Of a stretch of DNA of 38,162 bases, positions 1-8,356 are shown piece after piece (position 1 is the first letter of the stretch; every line of letters begins with the position of its first letter). Made by a program: the position numbers and the translations under genes. Below the pieces are notes generated by a model. The model was given only the letters and a program-made list of their open reading frames with translations. It had not been told where the DNA came from and did not search any database. The stretch comes from JAMOAW01 sp039908535 (lineage in GTDB: Bacteria; Pseudomonadota; Magnetococcia; Magnetococcales; JADFZT01), in the NCBI GenBank assembly GCA_039908535.1, contig JAMOAW010000062.1, positions 1-38,162 on the forward strand, given 5' to 3'.

Positions 1-1215
1 GCGACAGGGGAGACGGCCAATGGTCGTTTTGCCGTGGATGCCGATGGCAACTGGCGTTTTACCGCCAACAACGCGCAGCTTCAGCATTTGGCGGCCGGTC
101 AAAGCGTGACCGATACCTTTACCGTGACGAGTGTTGACGGCACCGCCTCGCAGCAGATTGCGGTGACTTTAACCGGCATCAACGATGCGGCTACTATCTC
201 TGGCACGGCCACGGGTAGCGTGAGCGAGGATGGCTCTCTTACCACATCCGGTCAACTGCTTGTGACCGATGTGGATGATCAGCAAAGTGTGATGTATGCG
301 GGTACCAGTTATGGTACTTATGGGAGTCTCGTGGTCGATGAACAAGGCAACTGGACCTATACTCTTAACAACAGTGCCAGCAACGTTCAGGCTCTTGGTT
401 TCAATGATCATATGCAAGATATCTTGAATGTTCATTCTGTGGATGGAACGCAGGGTATCATTGTTATTACCGTTAACGGGGCCTCCGAATTGGCAACCGC
501 CCCAGTGGTCTACGATGGTGTAGATCCGAACGACTATAATATGTTGGGTTCCAATATTTTTAATACAGGCGGCACAATAAATGATGATACCTTGGTTGGC
601 AGTAATAACAGTGACATCATCAACGCCTTGTATGGTAATGATCTCATCTTTGGTAAAGGTGGAGAGGATATTATCAAGGGTAAGATGGGGAACGATACCA
701 TCTTTGGTCAGCTAGGGAATGATGCTTTTATAAATGGTGGGTATGGCAACGATATGATTTTTGGTGGATCTGGTGATGATTTGATCTATGGCTCCAAGGG
801 TTCTGACACCATTTTTGGTGGCTCTGGTAACGACAGAATCAGCGGAGGCAGTGGTTTTGACACGATCATTGGTGGATATGGGGCCGATAGGATGTATGGT
901 GGCACTGGTGCTGATACGTTTAAATATCTGAGTGCAGAGGATACAGGAGACACCATTTTAGATTTTAAGAGTGTGGATGGCGATAAGATCGATCTGTCAG
1001 CTATCAATGCGAATTTGGTTATAAATTCAGACCATCCGTTTACTTATGGTGGTGATATTGGCGACACTGGCTTGACGGCCTACAGTGTTGGATGGTATAG
1101 TTCCTTTGATGACATCGTTGTACAATTTGATACAGACGGAAACGTTTCCACCGCCGAGTTTCAAATAACTTTGACGGGTGTGCACTCCCTTTCTTCGACC
1201 GACTTTGTTCTTTAA
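1..1215 (+). CDS. VCBS/RTX repeat adhesin or exoprotein, C-terminal part (5' end outside window)
   Basis: The reading frame is open from base 1, so this is the end of a larger protein; the GTG at 34 is not a believable start. The visible part begins inside one VCBS-type repeat (motifs DADGNWRFT and TVTSVDGT). A second such repeat follows (about codons 60-155, motifs DEQGNWTYTL and NVHSVDGTQG). Codons about 195-310 carry RTX calcium-binding nonapeptides such as GGSGDDLIY, GGSGNDRIS and GGTGADTFK. The last 90 residues (DTILDF, DKIDLS) resemble the C-terminal secretion region of type I substrates. Proteins of this kind leave the cell through an ABC exporter, fold on binding extracellular calcium and often act in adhesion. 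The exporter genes follow directly downstream, so this is very probably their substrate. The true length and N-terminal domains cannot be seen here. Confidence 0.9.
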   Translation, partial: ATGETANGRFAVDADGNWRFTANNAQLQHLAAGQSVTDTFTVTSVDGTASQQIAVTLTGINDAATISGTATGSVSEDGSLTTSGQLLVTDVDDQQSVMYAGTSYGTYGSLVVDEQGNWTYTLNNSASNVQALGFNDHMQDILNVHSVDGTQGIIVITVNGASELATAPVVYDGVDPNDYNMLGSNIFNTGGTINDDTLVGSNNSDIINALYGNDLIFGKGGEDIIKGKMGNDTIFGQLGNDAFINGGYGNDMIFGGSGDDLIYGSKGSDTIFGGSGNDRISGGSGFDTIIGGYGADRMYGGTGADTFKYLSAEDTGDTILDFKSVDGDKIDLSAINANLVINSDHPFTYGGDIGDTGLTAYSVGWYSSFDDIVVQFDTDGNVSTAEFQITLTGVHSLSSTDFVL

Positions 1216-1618
1216 CGATTATGATAAGGGGTTCTCTTCCCCTGAACTTTGAAAGAAATCGAAGCAATGAATTGGAGCGGGAATAATCGCACAAGGCGAT
1301 TGGTGACGATGACCCCGTTTTTCAATTCGGCGTGCACCTCTAGCTCGTACCAAAACAGTCTGTTTTTGAGCGCGAATCACCAAAAGGCCATGTTCTGGGT
1401 AACTGGAGATCAGGTTTATTGGCTTTGCACCCTCCTTTGTTTTATTTCTCTGTTCTCGCACCGTCTCAATGGATTGTTTACAATGTGGTGGAGTTTGCCA
1501 GATGGCATTTTTAAAGGTATTGGAAGAATAAAAAATAAGACCTGGTGGGGAGGAGAACCGCCCCCCAATTCCCTCCACTCTTTTTTTTTGATTTTTAAAA
1601 AAAAGAGGGATTGATTTT
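1216..1618. other. Intergenic region before the type I secretion operon
   Basis: No convincing gene is seen in these 403 bases, although open frames exist on both strands. A weak hairpin (AGGGG at 1227-1231 with CCCCT at 1239-1243) lies just after the adhesin stop. It lacks a T-run, so termination there is uncertain. A G-rich interspersed repeat occupies about 1527-1610, and its AT-rich end abuts the exporter start codon. Confidence 0.6.
1527..1610. repeat. G-rich interspersed repeat, copy 1
   Basis: This is a degenerate member of the family seen throughout the window: an A-rich lead, AGACCT, a G-rich arm facing CCGCCCCCC, then T9 with A8 and GAGGGA. The last bases (AGAGGGA, 1604-1610) sit eight bases before the ATG at 1619 and are the only Shine-Dalgarno-like sequence there. 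Confidence 0.7.
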
Positions 1619-3352
1619 ATGACCCGCCTCTCATCTACACTGTTTCGCGCCATTTCACGATACTTAGGTTTGGCTTTGGTTTTTAGTTTGGCGATCAATC
1701 TGCTCTATCTTGCCGCTCCTTTGTACATGTTACAGGTTTATGATCGGGTGGTGCCTAGTTCCAGCATGGTGACGTTGATTATGCTGACTGTGGCGGTGTT
1801 GTTGTCCTATGCCACGTTAGCGGCACTTGATGGTGTTCGTGGTTATTTATTGACCCGAGCTGGAAACCGGTTGGATTTGATATGTAATGAACATCTATTT
1901 CGAGCGATTATTGATGCAGCTCGTTTAAGCAATCAACCTGCCCACGGTCAACCCCTGCGGGATTTTGACCATTTTCGCCGTGTTTATACTGGTCAGGGTA
2001 TTCATGTATTGTTTGATTTGCCTTGGGCAGTGATTTACATTGTCGTCATTTTTATGTTGCATCCAGCCTTGGGTTTTTTTACCATCATCTCAAATATAAT
2101 ATTAATTTGTTTAGCTTTTTTTAGTCAACGATTGGTCCGTAGACCGATCACCGAAGCTGGAAAAGCGGCCAACCGTAGTTATACCTTCTCCGATATGAGT
2201 TTTCGCAACACCGAGGTCATCCAGGCTATGGGTATGGCGTCGGGTTTGATTCACCACTGGCACGGCTTTCGCAATGTTTACCTTTCTCGACAGACTGAGG
2301 CGAGTGATCGAGCGGTTTTGAGTCAAGGGGTGATCCGATTTTTTCGAATGGCGATGCAATCCTTGATGCTGGGTCTTGGGGCTTGGTTGGTGATCGAACG
2401 TAGTGTCACTGGTGGTGTTATGTTTGCTGCCGTTATTCTTTTGGCGCGCGCCTTGCAACCTATTGAGCAACTTGTTGGAGCTTGGCACTCTTTGGTTTCT
2501 GGGTATGAGGCCTATCAGCGGGTTGCTGTATTGCTCAATGCATACGATACGTCGCCACCCGGCATTGAATTGCCGAGGCCCACTGGACGCATTGTGATGG
2601 AAAATGTTTCTTATATACCCATTGGTGCCAGCGCACCGGTGGTGCGCACGATCAACTTTCAGATTAAAGCGGGGGAAGTTTTGGGGATTGTTGGGCCCTC
2701 TGGAGCGGGGAAATCGACTCTGGCGCGTCTTTTAGTTGGGGTTGTGCAACCCTCTCAGGGAAGTGTGCGCTTGGATGGGGCTGAGATGAACATGTGGCCG
2801 GCAGAACAACGGGGTCAAAGTATTGGATACCTGCCCCAGGACGTTGAACTTTTTGATACAACAGTGGCGATGAACATCAGTCGGTTTCGTCTTGGGGACG
2901 ATGCGGCGATTATTGAGGCGGCGCAGTTGGCTGGGGTCCATGACTTGATTTTGCGGCTTCCAAAAGGGTATGAAACCCGACTTGGTCAGGGGAATGCGGG
3001 TGAGGGGGGATTTATTTTATCTGGTGGCTATCGACAGCGGATTGGACTGGCCCGCGCTGTTTATAATTATCCCTGCCTTTTAGTTCTCGACGAGCCCAGT
3101 TCCAACCTGGATATGGCTGGAGACGAGGCCCTTGCCGCCTGTATCCGGCAGATGAAAGCCAGAGGCAAAACGGTGGTTCTTATCTCTCATCGCCCATCGA
3201 CACTGTCGGATGCGGATCATTTGATGATTCTCAATGAGGGGATGATACAAATGTTTGGGCAGCGAGAGGAAGTCATGCGTGCTCTTTATTCTGCTCCTTC
3301 TCCCCAAGTGCTTCATGACCAGCGCAAAAAAGGACAGGCTTCCAGGTCATGA
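1619..3352 (+). CDS. Type I secretion ABC transporter, permease/ATPase (PrtD/HlyB type)
   Basis: This 577-residue half-transporter pairs an N-terminal membrane domain (about residues 10-300, several hydrophobic helices) with a C-terminal ATPase (about 325-560). The ATPase carries Walker A GPSGAGKST near residue 358, the signature LSGGYRQR near 467, Walker B LLVLDEPSS near 488 and an ISHRP H-loop near 522. The signature has Tyr where Gln is usual (LSGGQ). There is no N-terminal C39 peptidase-like domain, so it belongs to the PrtD-like exporters that move RTX proteins across the inner membrane using ATP. The ATG follows AGAGGGA (1604-1610). The gene overlaps the adaptor gene by an ATGA, showing coupled translation. 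Family assignment is firm; the substrate (the upstream adhesin) is inferred from position. Confidence 0.93.
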   Translation: MTRLSSTLFRAISRYLGLALVFSLAINLLYLAAPLYMLQVYDRVVPSSSMVTLIMLTVAVLLSYATLAALDGVRGYLLTRAGNRLDLICNEHLFRAIIDAARLSNQPAHGQPLRDFDHFRRVYTGQGIHVLFDLPWAVIYIVVIFMLHPALGFFTIISNIILICLAFFSQRLVRRPITEAGKAANRSYTFSDMSFRNTEVIQAMGMASGLIHHWHGFRNVYLSRQTEASDRAVLSQGVIRFFRMAMQSLMLGLGAWLVIERSVTGGVMFAAVILLARALQPIEQLVGAWHSLVSGYEAYQRVAVLLNAYDTSPPGIELPRPTGRIVMENVSYIPIGASAPVVRTINFQIKAGEVLGIVGPSGAGKSTLARLLVGVVQPSQGSVRLDGAEMNMWPAEQRGQSIGYLPQDVELFDTTVAMNISRFRLGDDAAIIEAAQLAGVHDLILRLPKGYETRLGQGNAGEGGFILSGGYRQRIGLARAVYNYPCLLVLDEPSSNLDMAGDEALAACIRQMKARGKTVVLISHRPSTLSDADHLMILNEGMIQMFGQREEVMRALYSAPSPQVLHDQRKKGQASRS

Positions 3353-4671
3353 TTCAGCAAGGTTTTATTGATTCACCCCCACTCCCTCCTCATGATATAG
3401 GTCAGGTTAGCCGCATTGGTTTGTTTATTCTGGTCATTTTTTTTGTTGGGCTTGGGAGTTGGTCGGTATTTGCTCCTTTAAATGGTGCCGTGGTGGCCAA
3501 TGGGGTGATCAAGGTGGAAGGCAATCGCAAAAGCCTTCAGCATCTTGACGGTGGAATTGTCAAAGAATTGCGTGTCAAAGAAGGCGATCATGTTCGAGCT
3601 GGGGAGATATTGATCGTTCTTGATGACAGTCAAGTTCGTTCTGAATATGATGTATATAATCAAAAATGGATGGTTTTACGTGCCATTGAAGAGCGTTTGA
3701 AGGCGGAGCTTGCCCAGGAGAGCCGTTTGGAGATGTCGGAGTCTCTTCAGCCTTTGATGATGGATCCGGTTTTCCAAGAAATCTGGTCTGGTCAAATTTT
3801 ACAGTTTAATGCCCGTCTTACCGCTCGTATTGGATTGCGTCAAGTTATCAAAGAAAAAATTGCCCAGCTAGAGGCGCAGATTCCCGGTTTGCAGGCCCAA
3901 TTAAAGGCATACAAAGCGCAACTCGCCTCGGTAAAAAAAGAGAAGGATATCCTAGAACCTCTTTTTGCTGAAGGTTTGGTGACGGCTCCACGTTATTTAC
4001 AAATGGAACGCTCTGGAGATGGACTGGAAGGACAGTCTGGGGAAACGCAAGCCAGTATAGCCAAAATTCGATTAGCGATAAATGAACAATTACAACAGAT
4101 GGCGCAATTGGATCATGAGCGTATGACAGAAATGAGCAAAGAGTTGCGTGATATTCAGGCGCAAATTTTAGATGTGGTTCCACGTCTGACAAACGCCAAG
4201 GCGGTGTTGAGTCGGATGGAAATTACATCGCCTTATTCAGGTCAAGTTGTTGGGCTGATGGTTTTTTCTGTTGGTGGTGTGATTGGTCGGGGTGAAAAAA
4301 TTCTTGATATTGTGCCAAACGAAGAGGCTCTTATTATTGAAACGCAGATTGATGTGAATGATATCAGCGATATTCACCTAAACATGGAGGCCGATGTCCA
4401 TTTGAACGCATATAAAGCGCGCACGACACCCGTTATTCATGGCATTGTGACCTATATATCCGCCGATCGTTTGACCGATAACCGTACTGGTGTTTCATAT
4501 TATAACGCATTTATTCATGTTGATCACAGTGAGGTTGAGGCGTTGTCCAATATTCGGATGTATCCTGGCATGCAGGTGACCGTGATGTTTACGACCATTG
4601 CGCGCAGCGCGTTTGACTACCTTGTAGGCCCCCTGCGGGTTTCATTTAATCATGCTTTTCGACAAAAATGA
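3349..4671 (+). CDS. HlyD-family type I secretion membrane-fusion protein
   Basis: This 440-residue periplasmic adaptor links an inner-membrane ABC exporter to an outer-membrane channel. It has one membrane helix near residues 23-44, then a half-motif resembling a biotinyl/lipoyl fold (about 50-100, including HLDGGIVKELRVKEGD). A long helical coiled-coil hairpin follows (about 105-280), then the second lipoyl half (EITSPYSGQVVGL) and a beta-barrel-like C-terminal region (VIHGIVTYISADRL, YPGMQVTVMF). Order and length match PrtE/HlyD proteins. The start ATG overlaps the exporter stop (ATGA, 3349-3352), and the stop overlaps the next gene in the same way (4668-4671), so the three secretion genes form one coupled operon. 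Confidence 0.93.
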   Translation: MIQQGFIDSPPLPPHDIGQVSRIGLFILVIFFVGLGSWSVFAPLNGAVVANGVIKVEGNRKSLQHLDGGIVKELRVKEGDHVRAGEILIVLDDSQVRSEYDVYNQKWMVLRAIEERLKAELAQESRLEMSESLQPLMMDPVFQEIWSGQILQFNARLTARIGLRQVIKEKIAQLEAQIPGLQAQLKAYKAQLASVKKEKDILEPLFAEGLVTAPRYLQMERSGDGLEGQSGETQASIAKIRLAINEQLQQMAQLDHERMTEMSKELRDIQAQILDVVPRLTNAKAVLSRMEITSPYSGQVVGLMVFSVGGVIGRGEKILDIVPNEEALIIETQIDVNDISDIHLNMEADVHLNAYKARTTPVIHGIVTYISADRLTDNRTGVSYYNAFIHVDHSEVEALSNIRMYPGMQVTVMFTTIARSAFDYLVGPLRVSFNHAFRQK

Positions 4672-6044
4672 CTGCAAAACAGAACAAAGCGGCAAGAACG
4701 ATTTTTTTGCAGGTCATCCTGATCTTGAGTTGGATGTTGGTCGGGGAAGGGTTGGCATGGGCTGGGATGGATCAAAACAGTGGATCCGACAGGCCATGGA
4801 TCCAGGTAGTCGAGTACGCCATGCAACACAATCCACAGATTCAGGCTGCTATAGCCACTTTAGAAATGTCCAGGCAGCGTTATGGCAATCAATCTTTAGC
4901 CGATCTGTTGCCTCAGGTCAATTCAAGTGTGAGCTATACGTCCACCAAGTTTGAGTCAAAAATGGCTGGGGAACGAGAGGTCACTTTTGTTGATCCGATT
5001 GTTTTATCCGTTGGTTTGAGTCAACCTATTTTTAATCTTAAGTCCTGGTTGGCCTATCGGCAAGGAAATCCTTTAATTGCTGTTTATCTACAGGAATTGG
5101 AAGCCATTCGTCAAACGGTTTTACTGCAGGTGCTTGAGCGGATTATTGGGGTGGTTCAAGCCGAGGAAATTGCCAAAATTGCCAACTCTTATCATGAGGC
5201 GGCCACCCAGCATTTTCAAGATACGCAAAAGAGGTTTAAAGTGAGAGAGGTGACGCGAACCGATGTGAACCAAGCCTGGGCGAATGTTGGCACGACTTTG
5301 GCGAATAGGACGAAAACAGAACAGGATATCGATATAGCCAAGCTCAATTATACAGAAATCGTCGGTACTGCTACGCCCGATCTTCTTGTTGTGCCATGGA
5401 TTTCGTTGGAAGATTTATGGCAACGGAGTTGGGAAGAGGTAGAAAAAGATTTGGCGGTGCGTCCAGATATTCGCGCACGCCAAGAGCAAAAACGGGCTGC
5501 AGAAATGGGTATAGAGGTGGTTTATGCGGGTCATCTGCCCACGTTGCAGTTTAGTTCCACGGTAAATCATCATATACATCACGCCATGGTTGGCTTTGGC
5601 GATCCGCTGAATGAATATAAAGTTGGAATGGTTTTAAGTATGCCCATTTATTCTGGAGGAAAGGTCACCTCTCAGCGTGATCAGGCTTTGGCAGATTTGG
5701 ATGTCAAGCAGGCCGAACTGGATCGGATTCAGCTCCAAGCGATCCGAGAAGTGAAAGAGGCGGCATTGAATTATCAGACGGCAAAGAATAACGATTCTCT
5801 CTATGTGGCGGTCGCAGAATCTTCACGTTTGGCCCTGCAGGGTACCCAGCAGGAATTTCATGTTGGGACGCGAACTGCTTTGGATATTCTGGAGAGTCAG
5901 TCCAAATTTTTTGCCGCCCAGATCGATTTGATTAAAAATCGTTATGCCATGCTCTTGGCGCAATTTCAATTACTTAATTCTCTTGGACGGATGACGATAG
6001 AGGATGTGCTCGCCCACAAGGCCTCGCCACCAACAAAAAATTAA
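4668..6044 (+). CDS. TolC-family outer membrane channel of the type I secretion system
   Basis: This 458-residue protein starts with a signal peptide (hydrophobic stretch about residues 12-33, ending GEGLAWA). It continues with the two-fold repeated helical pattern of the outer-membrane efflux family. Typical elements are ALQHNP-like AMQHNPQIQAA, LPQVNSSVSYT, LSVGLSQPIFN, TRTDVNQA, MVLSMPIYSGG and GTRTALDILESQ. Such proteins trimerise into an outer-membrane barrel with a long periplasmic tunnel that docks on a HlyD adaptor. It is the last gene of the secretion operon, overlaps the adaptor gene by ATGA, and is followed by a strong terminator hairpin. Its dedicated role in exporting the upstream RTX protein is inferred from the operon. 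Confidence 0.92.
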   Translation: MTAKQNKAARTIFLQVILILSWMLVGEGLAWAGMDQNSGSDRPWIQVVEYAMQHNPQIQAAIATLEMSRQRYGNQSLADLLPQVNSSVSYTSTKFESKMAGEREVTFVDPIVLSVGLSQPIFNLKSWLAYRQGNPLIAVYLQELEAIRQTVLLQVLERIIGVVQAEEIAKIANSYHEAATQHFQDTQKRFKVREVTRTDVNQAWANVGTTLANRTKTEQDIDIAKLNYTEIVGTATPDLLVVPWISLEDLWQRSWEEVEKDLAVRPDIRARQEQKRAAEMGIEVVYAGHLPTLQFSSTVNHHIHHAMVGFGDPLNEYKVGMVLSMPIYSGGKVTSQRDQALADLDVKQAELDRIQLQAIREVKEAALNYQTAKNNDSLYVAVAESSRLALQGTQQEFHVGTRTALDILESQSKFFAAQIDLIKNRYAMLLAQFQLLNSLGRMTIEDVLAHKASPPTKN

Positions 6045-6052
6045 AAGCCAAA

Positions 6053-6112
6053 CCCTGGGGGATGAATCCCCCAGGCCCCCTCTTTTTTTTATGACTTAAA
6101 AAAAAGAGGGGG
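6053..6112. terminator. Bidirectional terminator in a G-rich repeat between the channel gene and map
   Basis: Two hairpins lie between convergent genes. CCTGGGGGAT (6054-6063) pairs with ATCCCCCAGG (6066-6075) around a two-base loop. Then a 15-base arm (6076-6090, C-rich then T8) pairs perfectly with 6098-6112 (A8 then GAGGGGG) around a 7-base loop. GC-rich base plus T-run in both directions fits an intrinsic terminator serving both strands. It also belongs to the interspersed repeat family. Confidence 0.8.
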
Positions 6113-6123
6113 GAAGTGTTTTT

Positions 6124-6891
6124 TTAAACCGAGAGCGTTGTATCGTCACAAACTGTTAAAATTTCATATCCTGTCTCTGTTACCAATAGGGTGTGCTCAA
6201 ATTGGGCCGAGAGGGAGTGGTCACGGGTGACGACGGTCCATTTGTCGGGGAGGTGGCGAATGGCCGATTTGCCGAGGTTGATCATGGGTTCGATGGTAAA
6301 AATCATGCCAGGTTTGAGAATTTTGCCTTCGCCGACCTTGCCATAATGCAAGATAGTGGGTTCCTCATGAAACTGTTGGCCGATGCCGTGTCCGCAATAT
6401 TCGCGAACCACCGAGCAATTGTTGTGGAGGGCATGTTGTTCTATAGCGGCCCCGATATCCCCTGTATGTCCGTTGGGACGGACGGCTTGCATGCCAAGTT
6501 TTAGACACTCTTGAGCCACCTGAATGATTTTTTTTGCCTTACCTCCGAGGGTTCCGACTCCAAAGGTACAACTGGTATCGCCATGGAATCCATCCAAGTA
6601 GGTGGTGATGTCAATATTGATGATATCCCCATCATTGAGTTTTCGGTTGCTTGGAATGCCATGACACACTTGTTGGTTGATAGAGGTACAAATGGATTTT
6701 GGAAAGCCACGATAGTTTAGGGGGGAGGGGGTGGCCCCGTGGTTTAGAATGAAATTATGGCAGATTTGGTTGAGTTCGTCTGTGGTCACGCCAGGGCGCA
6801 CCCTTTGGCCGATCATGGCCAGGGTTTTCGCGGCCAATCGGCAGGTGGCGCGCATTTTGATAATCTCTTCTGGGGTCTTTATTGGAATCAT
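6124..6891 (-). CDS. map: Type I methionine aminopeptidase
   Basis: This 255-residue cytosolic metalloenzyme removes the initiator methionine from new proteins. All hallmark residues are visible. The five metal ligands are Asp94 (NIDI), Asp105 (FHGD), His168 (CGHGIG), Glu201 (FTIEP) and Glu232 (QFEHT); the substrate-binding histidine is His77 (VCHGIP). The N-terminus IPIKTPEEI is typical. Length and spacing fit the short type I bacterial form without a zinc-finger extension. It stands alone, converging with the secretion operon and divergent from carA. No clear Shine-Dalgarno is seen before the ATG. Confidence 0.96.
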   Translation of the reverse strand: MIPIKTPEEIIKMRATCRLAAKTLAMIGQRVRPGVTTDELNQICHNFILNHGATPSPLNYRGFPKSICTSINQQVCHGIPSNRKLNDGDIINIDITTYLDGFHGDTSCTFGVGTLGGKAKKIIQVAQECLKLGMQAVRPNGHTGDIGAAIEQHALHNNCSVVREYCGHGIGQQFHEEPTILHYGKVGEGKILKPGMIFTIEPMINLGKSAIRHLPDKWTVVTRDHSLSAQFEHTLLVTETGYEILTVCDDTTLSV

Positions 6892-6990
6892 GCTGGATTT
6901 AACCGCAAGAAAAATTTCTTGTCAACGGTGCTTTTTTTAAAACAGGCCATTTTGATAAAAATTAAAGTAGCCAGAGTGTGGGAGCGTGCG

Positions 6991-7020
6991 TTGACTTTTG
7001 CGTGCGGAAAGAGGTATAAA
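6991..7020 (+). promoter_or_regulatory. Predicted sigma70 promoter for carAB
   Basis: A -35 hexamer TTGACT (6991-6996) is followed after 18 bases by TATAAA (7015-7020) in an AT-rich stretch. Transcription would begin near 7028, about 165 bases before carA, leaving a leader that contains a G-rich hairpin repeat. Confidence 0.5.
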
Positions 7021-7078
7021 TAATAAAATGAAATATGGAAGAATTGTGCGGTGAAGTGTTTTATTTGTCTTTAATTAT

Positions 7079-7143
7079 TAAGAAAAAAAAGGGGTCTGGG
7101 GGATTGTCCCCAGGGTTTTGAAGTTGATTTTCTAGCCGGCCCC
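7079..7143. repeat. G-rich interspersed repeat, copy 3 (in the carA leader)
   Basis: This is a 'B module' of the family: A8, GGGGTCTGGGGGATT, a hairpin of CTGGGG with CCCCAG, then GGGTTTTGAAGTTGATTTT and a degenerate GCCGGC. It sits inside the predicted carAB leader, but it has no T-run after the hairpin in the sense direction. Confidence 0.7.
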
Positions 7144-7192
7144 GTAATCGTCGTTACCGCTTTTCCCTCAAGGTCTCAACGGAGCAACAGGT

Positions 7193-8341
7193 TTGGGTAT
7201 CTTAAAAAAATCGGCATTAAATAGAGCGGTTTTGGTTTTGGAGGATGGGACTATCTTTACTGGCCACTCCCTAGGAGCTGAGGGGGAGCAGGTTGGGGAA
7301 GTCTGTTTTAATACCTCCATGACGGGTTACCAAGAAATATTAAGCGACCCCTCCTACGCGGGTCAAATTGTCACTATGACCACGCCGCAAATTGGCAATG
7401 TGGGTACCAATGCCCAGGATATGGAGTCCAAGCAACCTTGGGTTCGGGGTTTTGTGGTCAAAGAACTCTCGTCCATAGCGTCCAACTGGCGTTCACAAGA
7501 GGAGCTTGGTTCTTTTTTAAAACGTTACGATATTCCCGCCATAGGTGGTATTGATACCCGGATGTTGGTGCGTCTGTTACGGGAGCGGGGGGCGATGCGG
7601 GGGGTGATATCCACCGTTGATTTTGATTGTGCCTCTTTAATTGCCAAGGCGCGACACTGGCCTGGGTTGCAAGGGATGGATTTAACGGGCGAGGTCACCT
7701 GTGGGGCGAGTTATCTTTGGCATGCGGCTTCTCTCTCCTGGCGGCAGGGTGCGGGATTGGAGAGTCTACCGATTGCCCCCCGTTTTCGGGTTGTGGTGAT
7801 GGATTTTGGGGTAAAATATAATATATTGCGAGGTTTGGTGACGCATGGGTGCGCGTTGAGCGTGGTGCCGGCCACCACTTCATCTGCAGAAATTTTGGCC
7901 TTAAACCCGGATGGGGTATTTCTTTCCAATGGTCCAGGAGATCCAGAGGCCGTTGAGCAGGGAATCGCCACGATACGGGCGTTGATCAAGGCGGAAAAAC
8001 CTTTGTTTGGTATCTGTTTGGGCCACCAAATGCTTTGTCTGGCTTTGGGTGCTAAGACGGGCAAAATGAAATTTGGTCATCGTGGGGGTAACCATCCAGT
8101 GCGTCATTTGAGTAGCGGACGGGTGGAGGTGACGGCGCAAAATCACGGTTTTGTTGTGTTGGAAGAGACCCTTCCTGCAGAGTTGCTTGTGACTCATCGT
8201 TCGTTGTTCGATGGCAGTGTGGAAGGGGTTCAGCATCGTGATCTACCGATTTTTTCGGTACAATACCATCCCGAAGCCAGTCCTGGTCCCCACGATGCGG
8301 CCTATCTTTTTAAACAATTTTCTGAACTATTAACCCGTTAA
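7193..8341 (+). CDS. carA: Carbamoyl-phosphate synthase small (glutaminase) subunit
   Basis: This 382-residue subunit hydrolyses glutamine and passes ammonia to CarB to make carbamoyl phosphate for arginine and pyrimidine synthesis. The N-terminal domain carries LEDGTIFTGHSLGA and CFNTSMTGYQEILSDPSY. The C-terminal class I amidotransferase domain has the nucleophile Cys275 (FGICLGHQM) and the catalytic His359/Glu361 (YHPEASPGP). The TTG at 7193 is chosen because GGAG (7181-7184) lies eight bases upstream and the protein then starts at the usual place before the conserved domain. carB follows after 15 bases, so the two are co-transcribed. Confidence 0.96.
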   Translation: MGILKKSALNRAVLVLEDGTIFTGHSLGAEGEQVGEVCFNTSMTGYQEILSDPSYAGQIVTMTTPQIGNVGTNAQDMESKQPWVRGFVVKELSSIASNWRSQEELGSFLKRYDIPAIGGIDTRMLVRLLRERGAMRGVISTVDFDCASLIAKARHWPGLQGMDLTGEVTCGASYLWHAASLSWRQGAGLESLPIAPRFRVVVMDFGVKYNILRGLVTHGCALSVVPATTSSAEILALNPDGVFLSNGPGDPEAVEQGIATIRALIKAEKPLFGICLGHQMLCLALGAKTGKMKFGHRGGNHPVRHLSSGRVEVTAQNHGFVVLEETLPAELLVTHRSLFDGSVEGVQHRDLPIFSVQYHPEASPGPHDAAYLFKQFSELLTR

Positions 8342-8356
8342 AAGAAGGAGAGGAAG

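Larger units (their letters stand above)
6892..7192. other. Divergent map/carA intergenic region
   Basis: These 301 bases between two divergent genes contain a good sigma70-like promoter reading towards carA and one G-rich repeat module (about 7079-7143). No small gene is supported. Confidence 0.6.

Noticed and set aside
1219..1698. Minus-strand open frame of 159 codons before the secretion operon
   Set aside because: It runs through a G-rich repeat and the start of the exporter gene, with no domain or ribosome binding site.
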